From Nocardia carnea (lineage in GTDB: Bacteria > Actinomycetota > Actinomycetes > Mycobacteriales > Mycobacteriaceae): 64,000 nt of DNA. The number at the start of each line of letters is the position of its first letter. Position 1 is the first letter of the stretch. The notes under the pieces were generated by a model that worked only from the letters and a program-made list of their open reading frames with translations, did not search any database and had not been told where the DNA came from. Of the stretch, positions 9,211 to 20,781 are shown one piece after another. Both the position numbers and the translations under genes were made by a program. Location: the NCBI RefSeq assembly GCF_029868855.1, contig NZ_JARWOV010000108.1, positions 1-64,000 on the forward strand, read 5' to 3'.

Positions 9211-9224
9211 TGACACAGGTGTCA
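9211..9224. promoter_or_regulatory. candidate MerR operator in divergent promoter
   Basis: Perfect dyad TGACAC-AG-GTGTCA between the divergent SDR and MerR genes. On the SDR strand it contains TTGACA (plus 9220-9225), a consensus -35 element, so the dyad overlaps the promoter as expected for a MerR-controlled gene. I see no convincing -10 at a 17-19 bp spacing, so the promoter assignment is weaker than the dyad. Confidence 0.55.
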
Positions 9225-9245
9225 AGAGCAAGCCCGGAAGGCGAT

Positions 9246-9659
9246 ATGCGAATCGGCGAATTGTCGCGGCGAACCGGAGTGAGCCGGCGCTCTCTGCGTT
9301 ACTACGAACAGAACGGGCTGCTTCGTTCCGGCCGCAGTGCCAACGGCTGGCGGGAGTACGAGGAAGCCAGTGTCGGCCGAGTGCGCAAGATCGCCGACCT
9401 GTTGCGGCGTGGACTCACCGTGGAGGGAATCAGACAGCTCGAAACGTGCTTGGATCTGTCCGAAGTGGACGCGTGCGACGAACCCGGGCACGCGCTCGAG
9501 GTCTACCGGTCTCGGCTGGCCGTCCTGAACGACCGGCTCGAACGCCTGCACGAGCAGCGCACCGATCTCATGGAGGCGCTCGGCGAACTGGAAGTGACGC
9601 AATCACGTTCTCTCGCGGCCGCGCGCCGGAGCCCGGACGAGGCACCCGGGTCGGGATGA
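9246..9659 (+). CDS. MerR-family transcriptional regulator
   Basis: 137 residues. The N-terminus MRIGELSRRTGVSRRSLRYYEQNGLL is the MerR winged helix-turn-helix, followed by the R.YEE wing and a C-terminal coiled-coil dimerisation helix (about residues 75-115, VYRSRLAVLNDRLERLHEQR). There are no cysteine clusters of metal-sensing types, so an organic ligand or redox-independent signal is more likely. I choose ATG 9246, with GGAAGG just upstream; the ATG at 9210 would place the dyad inside the coding region. Confidence 0.87.
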   Translation: MRIGELSRRTGVSRRSLRYYEQNGLLRSGRSANGWREYEEASVGRVRKIADLLRRGLTVEGIRQLETCLDLSEVDACDEPGHALEVYRSRLAVLNDRLERLHEQRTDLMEALGELEVTQSRSLAAARRSPDEAPGSG

Positions 9660-9704
9660 CCGGGCGTGCCCGGCGCGAACAGCCGCCTGCCCGCGAGGCC
9701 GGGG

Positions 9705-10334
9705 TCAGAGGGATTTCACCCAGTTGGACAGGAGCTGGGCCCCCGCGTCACCCGACTTCTCGGGGTGGAACTGGGTGGCCGAAAGCGCCCCGTTCTCGAC
9801 CGCGGCCAGGAAGCGGCTGCCGTGTTCGGTCCAGGTGAGCTTGGGTGCGGCGAGGTGGTCGCTGGGCGGCAGCTCCCACGACCGAGCCGCGTAGGTGTGG
9901 ACGAAATAGAAACGGGTGCCGGCGTCCATACCGGCGAACAGCACACTTTCCGCGGGGGCTTCGACGGTGTTCCAGCCCATATGCGGCAGTACCGGGGCAT
10001 CGAGTTTGTCGACGGTCCCCGGCCATTCCCCGCAGCCCTCGGTTTCCACACCGAATTCCACCCCGCGCTCGAACAGGATCTGCATACCCACGCAGATCCC
10101 GAGCACCGGACGGCCCCCGGCCAGCCGCTGACCGATGATGCGTTCGCCGCGCACCTCCCGCAGACCCGCCATACAGGCCGCGAAGGCACCGACCCCCGGA
10201 ACCACCAGGCCGTCCGCCGCGAGCGCCGCCCGGTGATCGGCGGTCACCTCGACCTGTGCGCCCGCCCGGACCAGGGCGCGTTCGGCGGAATGCAGATTGC
10301 CGGAGCCGTAGTCCAGCAGAACAACCGAAGTCAA
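9705..10334 (-). CDS. hisH: imidazole glycerol phosphate synthase glutaminase subunit HisH
   Basis: Class I glutamine amidotransferase that feeds ammonia to HisF for IGP and AICAR formation. Triad: Cys81 in GICVGMQ, His190 and Glu192 in FHPEKS. Length 209 is normal. The reading starts with the rare codon TTG at 10334-10332, but the ribosome site GGAGGA six bases upstream supports it. Its partner hisF lies about 8 kb away on the other strand because the his cluster is split. hisB ends 105 bases upstream, so hisD-C-B-H can still be one transcript. Confidence 0.95.
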   Translation of the reverse strand: MTSVVLLDYGSGNLHSAERALVRAGAQVEVTADHRAALAADGLVVPGVGAFAACMAGLREVRGERIIGQRLAGGRPVLGICVGMQILFERGVEFGVETEGCGEWPGTVDKLDAPVLPHMGWNTVEAPAESVLFAGMDAGTRFYFVHTYAARSWELPPSDHLAAPKLTWTEHGSRFLAAVENGALSATQFHPEKSGDAGAQLLSNWVKSL

Positions 10335-10439
10335 CGTGCTTCCTCCATGGAGAGTGCATAGGGCCCGGGCTCACCGGAGCGAAGGCGCAGAGTCCGCATC
10401 ACGGCGCCGGGCGTCGCGTAGGGCGAGCGCGGTATCGCA

Positions 10440-11075
10440 TCACAGCGATCCCTTGGTGGACGGAACGACACCCTGCACGCGCGGGTCCGGTTCGACCGCG
10501 GCGCGGAGGGCCCGCGCGACCGCCTTGTATTCGGCTTCGGTGATGTGATGCTGATCGCGACCGTAGAGCACCCGCACGTGCAGGGCGATCCGGGCGTTGA
10601 GCGCGATCGATTCGAAGACGTGCCGGTTGAGCACGGTCGAATACGGTGCGCCGGGATCGTTGCGTCCGCGCACCGGCGCGCCGGGGATCACGGCGTGCAG
10701 CAGATGGTCGGGTTCGCCGGTGTGCACGCAATAGGGCCGGCCGGAGACATCGACGGCGGCGTGCGCCAGGGTTTCGTCCATCGGGATGTAGGCATCGCCG
10801 AACCGGCGGATACCCTTTTTGTCGCCGAGTGCCTGGCCGAGCGCCTGCCCGAACACGATGGCGGTGTCCTCGACGGTGTGGTGCGCCTCGATCTCGATAT
10901 CGCCGTCGGCGCGCACCGTGAGGTCGAAACTGGCGTGGGTGCCGAGTGCGGTGAGCATATGGTCGTAGAACGGGACACCGGTGGAGATATCGGTCTGCCC
11001 GGTGCCGTCCAGGTTCAGTTCCACCACGATGCCGGATTCCTTGGTGGTGCGCTCCACTCGCGCGGTTCGGTTCAT
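10440..11075 (-). CDS. hisB: imidazoleglycerol-phosphate dehydratase
   Basis: Monofunctional HisB of 211 residues that dehydrates IGP to imidazole acetol phosphate. The two metal-binding His repeats, HHTVEDTAI and [10 protein letters not shown], are intact, as are the DHML and SGRPY segments. ATG 11075 is preferred over GTG 11081 because GGAAG precedes it by five bases. It follows hisC by about 20 bases in the hisD-C-B-H transcript. Confidence 0.95.
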   Translation of the reverse strand: MNRTARVERTTKESGIVVELNLDGTGQTDISTGVPFYDHMLTALGTHASFDLTVRADGDIEIEAHHTVEDTAIVFGQALGQALGDKKGIRRFGDAYIPMDETLAHAAVDVSGRPYCVHTGEPDHLLHAVIPGAPVRGRNDPGAPYSTVLNRHVFESIALNARIALHVRVLYGRDQHHITEAEYKAVARALRAAVEPDPRVQGVVPSTKGSL

Positions 11076-11095
11076 GCTCACTTCCGGTTGTCGCT

Positions 11096-13578
<2,483 letters not shown>

Positions 13579-13662
13579 GGTGGTATCGATCCTTGTCCGG
13601 CTGTCCGAGTTGACACCGACCAGCCTATCGGGCCGGTACCACCGGTTACCGCGTGGTCCGCT

Positions 13663-14109
13663 TCAGACGATCCGGGAGAAGACGATATCCAGTTCGTGTT
13701 CCCAGGTACGCGGGTCCAATTCGGACTCCGAGCGCTCCCAGGTGGCCCGGAGTGTGGTCCGGGTCTCGTCGAGGTTGCCCGTCAGGCGTTGCGAATCGCC
13801 CGGGGCGTCGCGCCAGACCCGCCACAACGGCCCGGTGACGGCCCCGTTGAAGATCCGGCGCTGACCGTTGCGGTCGTACTGCAGGACCTTCAACCGCTCC
13901 GGATAGGCGTCGTCGGTCCCCATCACCCAGGTTCGCTCGATAGCCGCCTGGGGCACCGTGTAGCGCACCAGCAGGAAGGCCTCGCCGGCCAGCCACTCGA
14001 TCGTCGTCCGCCCGACGACATCGGGCCATCTATCGGTGGTCGTCTTCCATTCACCGATCATCGCCGCCATGGCGGCGAGTGGCGAATCGGTCATCTGCGC
14101 GTCTCCCAT
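13663..14109 (-). CDS. conserved hypothetical protein, DUF1579/lipocalin-like
   Basis: 148 residues opening with an acidic/hydrophobic stretch and MIGEWKTTTDRWPDVVGRTTIEWL. The repeated beta-type segments (FLLVRYTVP, LKVLQYDRNGQRRIF, LDETRTTLRATWERS, WEHELDIVFSRI) resemble small lipocalin-like DUF1579-type proteins. There is no signal peptide or catalytic motif. It lies between hisD and a mycothiol-dependent-isomerase-like gene on the same strand. The start could also be the ATG five codons in. Confidence 0.6.
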   Translation of the reverse strand: MGDAQMTDSPLAAMAAMIGEWKTTTDRWPDVVGRTTIEWLAGEAFLLVRYTVPQAAIERTWVMGTDDAYPERLKVLQYDRNGQRRIFNGAVTGPLWRVWRDAPGDSQRLTGNLDETRTTLRATWERSESELDPRTWEHELDIVFSRIV

Positions 14110-14130
14110 CGTGAAGCGAACTTCGGATGT

Positions 14131-14733
14131 TCAGCTGCAGCGACGGCGCAGTTCCGCGACCCCTTCGCCGTCGAGTTCGTCGAGGACCACCGGCCGGCCC
14201 ACCATGGCCAACGCTAGCGCCTCGCCGCGGCCCCGGACCGCAGGCCCGGAACCCTTGACCCAGTCGAAATCTGTCGCGACGAACTGTAACCCCTTGGTGA
14301 GCCGCCAGGGGCGGGCGAACGGGTCGGGATGGTCGAGTACGGCCTTCAGCCGGTCGGCGGGGATTTCCCGGGGCCGGCCCAGCGGACGCCGGATGTCCTG
14401 CTGGTGGACCAGTAGGTCGGCCAGGCCCAGCCGCGGCCACAGTCGCGACACCGTGCGCGGCGCGGATTCGAATTCGGCCAGCAGTTCCGCCGGTGTCCGG
14501 CGCGACCCCTCCGCGGCCATGGCGTTGTTGACACCGTCGATCGAGAAGCGGTTTCGCACGGCGATGCCGGCGTACTCGGTGAGCGCGATCGCGTCGTAGC
14601 GCAGATGCCCGATCAGGTCGCGCACCCGCCACCCGGTGCACAGTGTCGGCGCGTCCCACTCCGCGTCCGACAGTCCGCGCAGCAGGGTGGTGAGTTCGGC
14701 TCTCTCCGCGGCGAGCATCCGCCGAATATCCAT
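14131..14733 (-). CDS. maleylpyruvate isomerase N-terminal domain (DinB-like) protein
   Basis: 200 residues. The N-terminus MLAAERAELTTLLRGLSDAEWDAPTLCTGW, then VRDLIGHL, is the actinobacterial TIGR03083/MDMPI_N pattern, a DinB-like four-helix bundle often using mycothiol as thiol. Candidate metal ligands are the His of GHLRYD and the His of LLVHQQDIRR. Substrate unknown. ATG 14733 is used; four codons upstream another ATG is possible. The 22-base gap to the next gene suggests cotranscription. Confidence 0.78.
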   Translation of the reverse strand: MDIRRMLAAERAELTTLLRGLSDAEWDAPTLCTGWRVRDLIGHLRYDAIALTEYAGIAVRNRFSIDGVNNAMAAEGSRRTPAELLAEFESAPRTVSRLWPRLGLADLLVHQQDIRRPLGRPREIPADRLKAVLDHPDPFARPWRLTKGLQFVATDFDWVKGSGPAVRGRGEALALAMVGRPVVLDELDGEGVAELRRRCS

Positions 14734-14774
14734 GCCGCACACCATAGCCCGGCTCCGGCCGCCCGGTTTACCGA

Positions 14775-16355
14775 TCAGCGGGTATCGCTGTCGATGAGCA
14801 GCGACCCGCCGGAACTCACCACCCGCAGTGTCGGATTCCGGGTCTGGCCGCCGTAGCTGAGGTTGTTCACCCGCATATCCACCGAGCCGTCGGGGTTGTT
14901 GCCCTTGAAGGCCTCGATCCGGCTGAAACTCTGCACGGTCCGGGTCGACCAGTACTGCTCGAATTCCTGGCGGCTGCCGTAGACCTGCTGCGCGGCCGGG
15001 GTCAGCAGCGACCACGAACCCGCGGGGTCCATGTAGAACTGCTCCAGCAGTTGCCCGGCCTGTACCCATTCGACCTGCCCGGTGCTGGGCGTGCTGCCCA
15101 GCGCGGGGGCGGTCGCCGCCGTCGTTCCGGGTGTCCGGGGTGCGGAGGTCACCGAGGTACCGGCCTGTGCCGACCCGCCGTCGCCGGAATCGGAGGAGCT
15201 GAACCACAGCACTCCGCCGACCACCGCCGCCCCGGCGATACCGCCGATGAGCACCGCGCGCCGGACCCCGCCACCGGAACCTTCCGCGACCGGCTGGGTG
15301 GTGGTGGGTGGATGATTCGGTGCCCGCCGCGGTGGGCGGTCGCCGGTTCCGTCGTGGTCGGCATCGCCGCGCGGCTCCGCCCGCCGCCGCGGGGCCGGGG
15401 CAGGCGCGGCACCACGGGTGCGGCCCGGGACGGGTGTTTCCATCGTGCTGACGGCGCCGCCGCCGGAGTGCCCGTTGCGGTCGAAGGCTTCGCGCGCGGG
15501 CACGAACCCGGCGTGCTCGGCATTGGCCCCCGGATATCCGGCGAACTGCGCGAGCTGTTCGCGGGCCTCCTGCATGGTGGGCCGCAGCCGCGGATCGGCC
15601 TCCAGCAGATCGAGCAGGAAATCGGTGGCCGGTCCGGCGTTCTGGGGGTCGCTGACCTGACCGTTGGCCGCGGCATACAGCACTTTGAGCGGGTTACCGG
15701 ACCCGAACGGCGGTTCGCCCTCGAGCGCGTGGAACAGCGTGGCGCCCAGTGCGAAAACATCGGCGGCCGGCGTCGGGTCGGCACCGCGGGCGACCTCGGG
15801 GGCCAGGTAGGCGGCGGTTCCGCAGATCAACCCGGTTTCGGTGAGGGTCACATCGCCGGTGGCCCGCGAGATACCGAAATCGGTGATCTTGACGGTGCCG
15901 TGATCGTCGAGCAGGACATTGCCCGGCTTCACGTCACGATGCACGAGCCCGGCCTGATGCGCCGCGATGAGCGCCGCGGCGACCTGTTCCCCGATCCGTG
16001 CGACCTGCGGCAACGGCAGCGGCCCCTGGGAGGACAGCACCTGCGCCAGGCTGCGCGATTTCATGTACTCCATCACCAGGCACGGATCGCCGCTGTGCTC
16101 GGTGATATCGAACACCACGATGGCATTCGGGTGCTGGAATCGGGCCGCGTTGCGCGCCTCGCGAGTCGCGCGCTGGCGCAGCACATCGCGCTCGGCGGGC
16201 GGCAGACTGGGCTTTATATGGATCTGCTTGATCGCCACCGACCGTTGCAGACGCTCGTCGACGGCACGCCAGACCACGCCTGTGCCGCCGCTACCAATCT
16301 GCTCGACCAGGCGGTAGTGATCCGCGATCAACTGACCGGTATCGATGGCGCCCAC
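14775..16355 (-). CDS. serine/threonine protein kinase, membrane-anchored
   Basis: 526 residues: a Hanks-type kinase domain (about 10-275), a Pro/Arg-rich linker, one transmembrane helix near 368-388 (VLIGGIAGAAVVGGVLWF) and an extracellular C-terminal domain of about 110 residues resembling NTF2-like sensors. Key residues are the Gly loop GSGGTG, Lys43 in VAIKQI, Asp141 in HRDVKPGN, DFG at 159-161 and the APE motif in AYLAPEVARG, so it should be active. The outer domain ends LRVVSSGGSLLIDSDTR. It belongs to the segment that appears inverted between the two his half-clusters. Confidence 0.92.
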   Translation of the reverse strand: MGAIDTGQLIADHYRLVEQIGSGGTGVVWRAVDERLQRSVAIKQIHIKPSLPPAERDVLRQRATREARNAARFQHPNAIVVFDITEHSGDPCLVMEYMKSRSLAQVLSSQGPLPLPQVARIGEQVAAALIAAHQAGLVHRDVKPGNVLLDDHGTVKITDFGISRATGDVTLTETGLICGTAAYLAPEVARGADPTPAADVFALGATLFHALEGEPPFGSGNPLKVLYAAANGQVSDPQNAGPATDFLLDLLEADPRLRPTMQEAREQLAQFAGYPGANAEHAGFVPAREAFDRNGHSGGGAVSTMETPVPGRTRGAAPAPAPRRRAEPRGDADHDGTGDRPPRRAPNHPPTTTQPVAEGSGGGVRRAVLIGGIAGAAVVGGVLWFSSSDSGDGGSAQAGTSVTSAPRTPGTTAATAPALGSTPSTGQVEWVQAGQLLEQFYMDPAGSWSLLTPAAQQVYGSRQEFEQYWSTRTVQSFSRIEAFKGNNPDGSVDMRVNNLSYGGQTRNPTLRVVSSGGSLLIDSDTR

Positions 16356-16538
16356 TCCGAACTTTCTCGAATCGTGACCTGACGCGTCGGTGACCTCTCA
16401 CGCGTTCGGGACGAGTGTAGCGGGCACCCCGACCGGCCCAGTGGGTGATATCACCCAATGCCCGCCGGACCCCGGTGCCGTATGCGGCGGCCTGCCGGCT
16501 CGCCGCCGGGCGCGCGGCGCGGGCGAACACCGGGCTAC

Positions 16539-16544
16539 TAGGCT
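16539..16544 (+). promoter_or_regulatory. -10 box of hisA, leaderless start
   Basis: TAGGCT ends seven bases before the hisA GTG at 16552, which would place the transcription start at or next to the start codon. There is no Shine-Dalgarno sequence. No recognisable -35 element is seen. This promoter could drive the plus-strand hisA half after its separation from hisD-C-B-H. Confidence 0.6.
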
Positions 16545-16551
16545 GTTGCGC

Positions 16552-17283
16552 GTGAGTCTTGTGTTGCTGCCCGCTGTCGATGTCGCCAATGGTGAGGCTG
16601 TCCGCCTGGTACAGGGCGCGGCGGGCAGTGAAACCAGTTACGGTTCGCCCCGCGATGCCGCCCTCGCGTGGCAGGACGCGGGTGCCGAATGGGTGCATCT
16701 GGTGGACCTCGACGCCGCGTTCGGCCGCGGGTCCAACCGCGAACTGCTGGCGCGGGTGGTCGGCGAACTGGATGTCGCCGTCGAGCTGTCCGGCGGTATC
16801 CGCGACGACGAATCGCTGAAGGCCGCGATGGCCACCGGCTGCGCCCGGGTCAATCTGGGAACCGCCGCGCTGGAGGATCCGCAGTGGTGCGCCCGGGCGA
16901 TCGCCGAGTACGGCGACCGGGTCGCGGTCGGCCTGGACGTCCGGATCGTCGACGGCGACTACCGGCTGCGCGGCCGCGGCTGGGTCAGCGACGGCGGGGA
17001 TCTGTGGGAGGTCCTGGAGCGGCTGGAACGGGACGGCTGCTCGCGTTACGTCGTCACCGATGTCACCAAGGACGGCACCCTCACCGGTCCGAACCTGGAT
17101 CTGCTGCGCGAGGTGTGTATGGCCACCGATGCGCCGGTGATCGCCTCGGGCGGGGTCTCTGCCCTGGCCGATCTGACCGCGATCGCCGAACTGGTGCCCG
17201 ACGGCGTGGAAGGCGCGATCGTGGGCAAAGCCCTGTACGCGGGCCGGTTCACCCTGCCCGAGGCGCTGGCCGCCGTCCGTTGA
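16552..17283 (+). CDS. hisA: bifunctional phosphoribosyl isomerase PriA (HisA/TrpF)
   Basis: TIM-barrel isomerase of 243 residues acting on ProFAR in histidine synthesis. In actinobacteria this family (PriA) also isomerises phosphoribosylanthranilate, replacing TrpF. Asp10 in LLPAVDV and the aspartates of VTDVTKDGT (about 169-176) are the catalytic pair positions; phosphate-binding loops [10 protein letters not shown] and [10 protein letters not shown] are intact. No trpF occurs near the trp genes here, which fits the dual role (inference). GTG 16552 is the conserved family start; the frame upstream of it is non-homologous. Confidence 0.93.
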   Translation: MSLVLLPAVDVANGEAVRLVQGAAGSETSYGSPRDAALAWQDAGAEWVHLVDLDAAFGRGSNRELLARVVGELDVAVELSGGIRDDESLKAAMATGCARVNLGTAALEDPQWCARAIAEYGDRVAVGLDVRIVDGDYRLRGRGWVSDGGDLWEVLERLERDGCSRYVVTDVTKDGTLTGPNLDLLREVCMATDAPVIASGGVSALADLTAIAELVPDGVEGAIVGKALYAGRFTLPEALAAVR

Positions 17284-17386
17284 TCGCGCGCGGGGTCGTC
17301 GTACCGGCCGTGCCCGGGTTACCGAGCACTCCCGCCGTGCGCCCGCACGACCGCATACCGACCGCGAGAAACCGGGAGCCGAAACG

Positions 17387-18268
17387 ATGACCAGGGCAGA
17401 AACCGAACTGGCGGGCCTGCTGACCACGGCGGCCGAGGTGCTCGACGGTGTCGGCGACCGCTTTCTCGAGGGCCGCGGCGCCCCCAGCGCGGTAGCCAAG
17501 GGATCCCGGGATTTCGCCACCGAACTCGACCTGGAACTCGAACGCACCATCTCCGCGCAGCTCCTGGCGCGGACCGGTATCGAAGTGCACGGCGAGGAGT
17601 TCGGCGGGCCGTCGCTCGCCAGCGGCACCGCATGGGTGCTGGATCCGATCGACGGCACCTTCAACTATTCGACCGGTCATCCGCTCACCGGCACCCTGCT
17701 CGCGTTGATCCGCGACGGGGAACCGGTGCTCGGGCTGGCCTGGTTTCCGCCGCTGGACCGCCGCTACGCCGCCGTCGCCGGCGGACCGCTGCTGGTGGAC
17801 GGGGTCGCCCGGCCGCCGTTACCCGCCGGCGTACTCGACGAGGCGATGATCGGGTTCGGCGCCTTCAATATCGAATCCACCGGCCGGGTTCCGGGTATGT
17901 TCCGGCACCGGGTCCTCGGGGCGCTCAGCCGATTGTCGTCCCGGGTGCGGATGCACGGCTCGACCGGCATCGACCTGGCCTTCACCGCCGACGGCACCCT
18001 CGGCGGTGCGATCGTGTTCGGGCACCATGCCTGGGACAACGCGGCGGGCGCGCTGATGGTGCGGTGCGCCGGCGGGATCGTCACCGACCTCGAGGGTGCG
18101 GACTGGACCATCGACTCCGGTTCGGTCCTGGCGGCAGCGCCCGGGGTGCACGCCGAACTACTCGAAATGATCGCCGCGACCCGCGGCACCGGGTTCGCCG
18201 CGCCCGGCAGCGATCGCGATACCGGTGTGAACAGTGCCGCCCGCGGCGGCGGTGAGGAGCGCTCATGA
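17387..18268 (+). CDS. impA: inositol monophosphatase-family phosphatase ImpA
   Basis: 293 residues with the Mg-dependent IMPase signatures: EEFGG (metal-binding glutamate, about 66), DPIDGTFNY at 86-94, and [22 protein letters not shown]. The family includes inositol-1-phosphatases and histidinol-phosphatases, and its place between hisA and hisF matches M. tuberculosis impA. A histidinol-phosphatase role would fill the only missing step of the pathway here, but this is inference. GGGAG precedes ATG 17387 by eight bases; its stop overlaps hisF by ATGA. Confidence 0.88.
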   Translation: MTRAETELAGLLTTAAEVLDGVGDRFLEGRGAPSAVAKGSRDFATELDLELERTISAQLLARTGIEVHGEEFGGPSLASGTAWVLDPIDGTFNYSTGHPLTGTLLALIRDGEPVLGLAWFPPLDRRYAAVAGGPLLVDGVARPPLPAGVLDEAMIGFGAFNIESTGRVPGMFRHRVLGALSRLSSRVRMHGSTGIDLAFTADGTLGGAIVFGHHAWDNAAGALMVRCAGGIVTDLEGADWTIDSGSVLAAAPGVHAELLEMIAATRGTGFAAPGSDRDTGVNSAARGGGEERS

Positions 18269-19038
18269 CCCTGGCGACACGCGTCATCCCCTGCCTGGAC
18301 GTCGACGCGGGCCGGGTGGTCAAGGGCGTCAATTTCCAGAATCTGCGCGATGCCGGTGATCCGGTCCAGCTCGCGGCCGCCTACGACGCCCAGGGCGCGG
18401 ACGAACTCACCTTCCTCGATGTCACCGCCTCCAGCGGGGACCGCGCCACCATGTTCGACGTGGTCACCCGGACCGCCGAGCAGATCTTCATCCCGCTCAC
18501 CGTCGGCGGCGGGGTACGCACCGTCGAGGATGTGGACCGGCTGTTGCGTGCCGGCGCGGACAAGGTCTCGGTGAACACCGCCGCCATCGCCCGCCCCGAG
18601 GTGCTGTACGAGATGTCGCAGCGGTTCGGGTCGCAGTGCATCGTGCTGTCGGTCGACGCCCGCACCGTTCCCGACGGCGAACCGGACACCCCGTCGGGCT
18701 GGGAGGTCACCACGCACGGCGGGCGCCGCGGTACCGGGATCGACGCGGTCGAATGGGCGGTGCGCGGGGCCGAGCTGGGCGTGGGGGAGATCCTGCTCAA
18801 CTCGATGGACGCCGACGGTACCAAGGCGGGTTTCGATCTGCCGATGATCCGTGCCGTGCGCGCCGCGGTCTCGATTCCGGTGATCGCTTCGGGCGGCGCC
18901 GGCGCGGTCGAACATTTCGCCCCTGCGGTGCAGTCCGGTGCGGACGCGGTGCTGGCCGCCAGCGTCTTCCATTTCGGGGATCTGACCATCCCGCAGGTCA
19001 AGGACGCTCTGCGCGCGGCCGATCTGGTGGTGCGCTGA
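18265..19038 (+). CDS. hisF: imidazole glycerol phosphate synthase cyclase subunit HisF
   Basis: TIM-barrel cyclase of 257 residues that uses ammonia from HisH to form IGP and AICAR. Catalytic Asp12 (IPCLDV) and Asp131 (SVDARTV) are present, as are phosphate loops GGGVRT and [11 protein letters not shown]. The ATGA overlap with impA couples the two. Its glutaminase partner hisH is in the other his half-cluster. Confidence 0.96.
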   Translation: MTLATRVIPCLDVDAGRVVKGVNFQNLRDAGDPVQLAAAYDAQGADELTFLDVTASSGDRATMFDVVTRTAEQIFIPLTVGGGVRTVEDVDRLLRAGADKVSVNTAAIARPEVLYEMSQRFGSQCIVLSVDARTVPDGEPDTPSGWEVTTHGGRRGTGIDAVEWAVRGAELGVGEILLNSMDADGTKAGFDLPMIRAVRAAVSIPVIASGGAGAVEHFAPAVQSGADAVLAASVFHFGDLTIPQVKDALRAADLVVR

Positions 19039-19039
19039 G

Positions 19040-19390
19040 ATGGCATTGGATCCGGCGATCGCGGCCCGGCTCAAACGCAACGACGCCGGGCTGGTGGCCG
19101 CGGTGGCGCAGGAACGCGCCACCGGCGCGGTGCTGATGATGGCGTGGATGGACGACGAGGCGCTGGCCCGTACGCTCGAAACCCGGCGGGCCACCTACTA
19201 TTCGCGGTCCCGGCAGCAGTACTGGGTCAAGGGGGAGACCTCCGGGCATACGCAGTACGTGCACGAGGTCCGGCTGGACTGCGACGGCGATACGGTACTG
19301 CTGGTGGTGGATCAGCGGGGCGCGGCCTGCCACACCGGTACGCACACCTGTTTCGACACCGACGTGCTGCTCACTTCCGAACAGGTGTGA
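19040..19390 (+). CDS. hisI: phosphoribosyl-AMP cyclohydrolase
   Basis: Monofunctional HisI of 116 residues opening the adenine ring of PR-AMP. The zinc ligands Cys97 and Cys104 lie in [10 protein letters not shown], with [13 protein letters not shown] and [16 protein letters not shown] also conserved. It starts one base after the hisF stop, so the pair is coupled. hisE and hisG are not in the window. Confidence 0.95.
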   Translation: MALDPAIAARLKRNDAGLVAAVAQERATGAVLMMAWMDDEALARTLETRRATYYSRSRQQYWVKGETSGHTQYVHEVRLDCDGDTVLLVVDQRGAACHTGTHTCFDTDVLLTSEQV

Positions 19391-19685
19391 CGGCCGTACG
19401 GTCGGGGACCGTGCGGCGCTGCCGACGGCCTGCTCGTGGCCTTCAGCACGGTCACCGGGCGACAGGCAGGCGAGGACAGACCGGAATTCGGCGCTCTACC
19501 GGACGGGAATCGGCCCGCAGTGCAGATCTGTCCCGAACGACTTCAGGCGTGGGATGCCAGCGGCGGACGACGGAAAGATTCGGGTGTTCGTCGGGGAGCG
19601 GCCGCGAGATCGACCTGGGTCCTCGTCACACCGGGGGCCTCGCGCGGTATCGGCGGCTTCCACCCGGTGAATTACGCGCGCGTGC
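19391..19685. other. intergenic stretch without a supported gene
   Basis: About 295 bases between hisI and the convergent sigma-factor gene. An 88-codon frame from 19436 has no recognisable motif, no ribosome site and no hydrophobic pattern. No strong terminator hairpin is evident. In M. tuberculosis a transporter gene (chaA) follows hisI; it is absent here. Confidence 0.5.
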
Positions 19686-20561
19686 TCACTCCGGGGATAT
19701 GACGCCGGGCGTATAACGGGTGATCTCGATTCCGCGGACGAACCTGCCCTCGATCCGGAAGTGGATGAACGCGTAAGGATGTCCGCCGGGCGCGATAACC
19801 GCCACGGGGCTGCCCCCGAGGAGAAGAGTCGTGGTGACCGCGATCCGGTCGGCGAACAGGCGCGTCTCCTCGGCGACGGCTGTGGCGCCGCGGACCTCGG
19901 TGGGCGCTCCCGCCGGCAGCAGGCGCGGATCGGCGGTCCGGACGGCATCGGGAGCCAGCAGCGTGACCAGGCGGGCGATATCGCCGCCGCGGGCGGCGGC
20001 CAGGAAGGCCTCTACGATCTCGAGGTGCCCGACGATCCCGGGGTGTCCGGAGGTGCCGGTCGACCCGGTGGCAGTGCCGATCTCGGCGGGCCGCGCATCC
20101 CGGAGCCGGGCACGCGCCCGGCTGGCCAGTTTTTTCGCCGCCGCCGGATTCGAGTCGAGTACTGCGGCGACCCGCTCGAACGGAACTGCGAAGAGATCGT
20201 GCAGCACGTAGGCCACCCGCTGGGCGGGGGAGAGTTCGCCGAGCACAACGAGCAACGCCCGGGACACGTCCTCGCGGCGGAGGAACGCTTCGTCGGCGCC
20301 GGCCTGCGCACCGGCGACGTCCTCGAGCAGCAGAGGGAGTTCGCCCCGTCGTTCCCTGGCGCGGAGCAGATCCAGGCACAGCCGCGCTGTCACGGTGGTG
20401 AACCAGGCGTCCGGTTCGGCCACCTCGGACAGATCCGCCGACTGCACCCGGGTCCACGCCGTCTGCACCGCGTCCTCGGCATCGTGGTACGAGCCGACGA
20501 TCCGGTGGGCCAGCGAGAGCAGCCGCGGCCGGGCCGCCTCGAATTTCTCGACGATTTCCAC
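19686..20561 (-). CDS. ECF sigma factor with C-terminal SnoaL-like domain (SigJ-type)
   Basis: 291 residues. Sigma region 2 is FEAARPRLLSLAHRIVGSYHDAEDAVQTAW and WFTTVTARLCLDLLRAR; region 4 is LSPAQRVAYVLHDLFAVPFERVAAVL (about 110-160). The C-terminal ~115 residues form an NTF2/SnoaL-like domain, as in the SigJ, ECF41 and ECF56 groups, where it regulates activity in place of a separate anti-sigma factor. The textbook ECF41 motifs (DGGGK, NPDK) are not seen, so ECF56 or a related group fits better. It faces a small ORF/DoxX pair that may be its target. Confidence 0.88.
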   Translation of the reverse strand: MEIVEKFEAARPRLLSLAHRIVGSYHDAEDAVQTAWTRVQSADLSEVAEPDAWFTTVTARLCLDLLRARERRGELPLLLEDVAGAQAGADEAFLRREDVSRALLVVLGELSPAQRVAYVLHDLFAVPFERVAAVLDSNPAAAKKLASRARARLRDARPAEIGTATGSTGTSGHPGIVGHLEIVEAFLAAARGGDIARLVTLLAPDAVRTADPRLLPAGAPTEVRGATAVAEETRLFADRIAVTTTLLLGGSPVAVIAPGGHPYAFIHFRIEGRFVRGIEITRYTPGVISPE

Positions 20562-20643
20562 GAGGGGGTCACCTTTCGTGCGTGCTGGACGTCAGGAGGG
20601 ATGAGAACGAACCACCCGACGTGCACGCCCCTGAGGAGGCACC

Positions 20644-20781
20644 ATGAGCGTACCGATCCACCGATTCCGTTCCGGAACCGATCGAGCCCCCGGTCTCGCC
20701 GACGTCGAGCCGGAAGCCGCCGGGCGCCCGGCGTACGGCTGCGCCTCGGCGTCCGCGTTCCGGCAGGGGGTCGACCGGTGA
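20644..20781 (+). CDS. small ORF translationally coupled to DoxX-like gene
   Basis: A 45-codon frame (MSVPIHRFRSGTDRAP...) with a very strong ribosome site, GAGGAGG at 20633-20639, four bases before ATG. Its stop overlaps the downstream GTG start as GTGA at 20778-20781, the same coupling used elsewhere in the window. The product is basic at its N-terminus with no signal or membrane segment and no family I recognise. It may be a real small protein or a translated leader whose termination re-initiates on the DoxX gene, which itself lacks a good ribosome site. Confidence 0.5.
   Translation: MSVPIHRFRSGTDRAPGLADVEPEAAGRPAYGCASASAFRQGVDR

Noticed and set aside
19436-19702. 88-codon plus-strand ORF after hisI
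   Set aside because: No ribosome site, no recognisable motif, and it overlaps the end of the sigma-factor gene.
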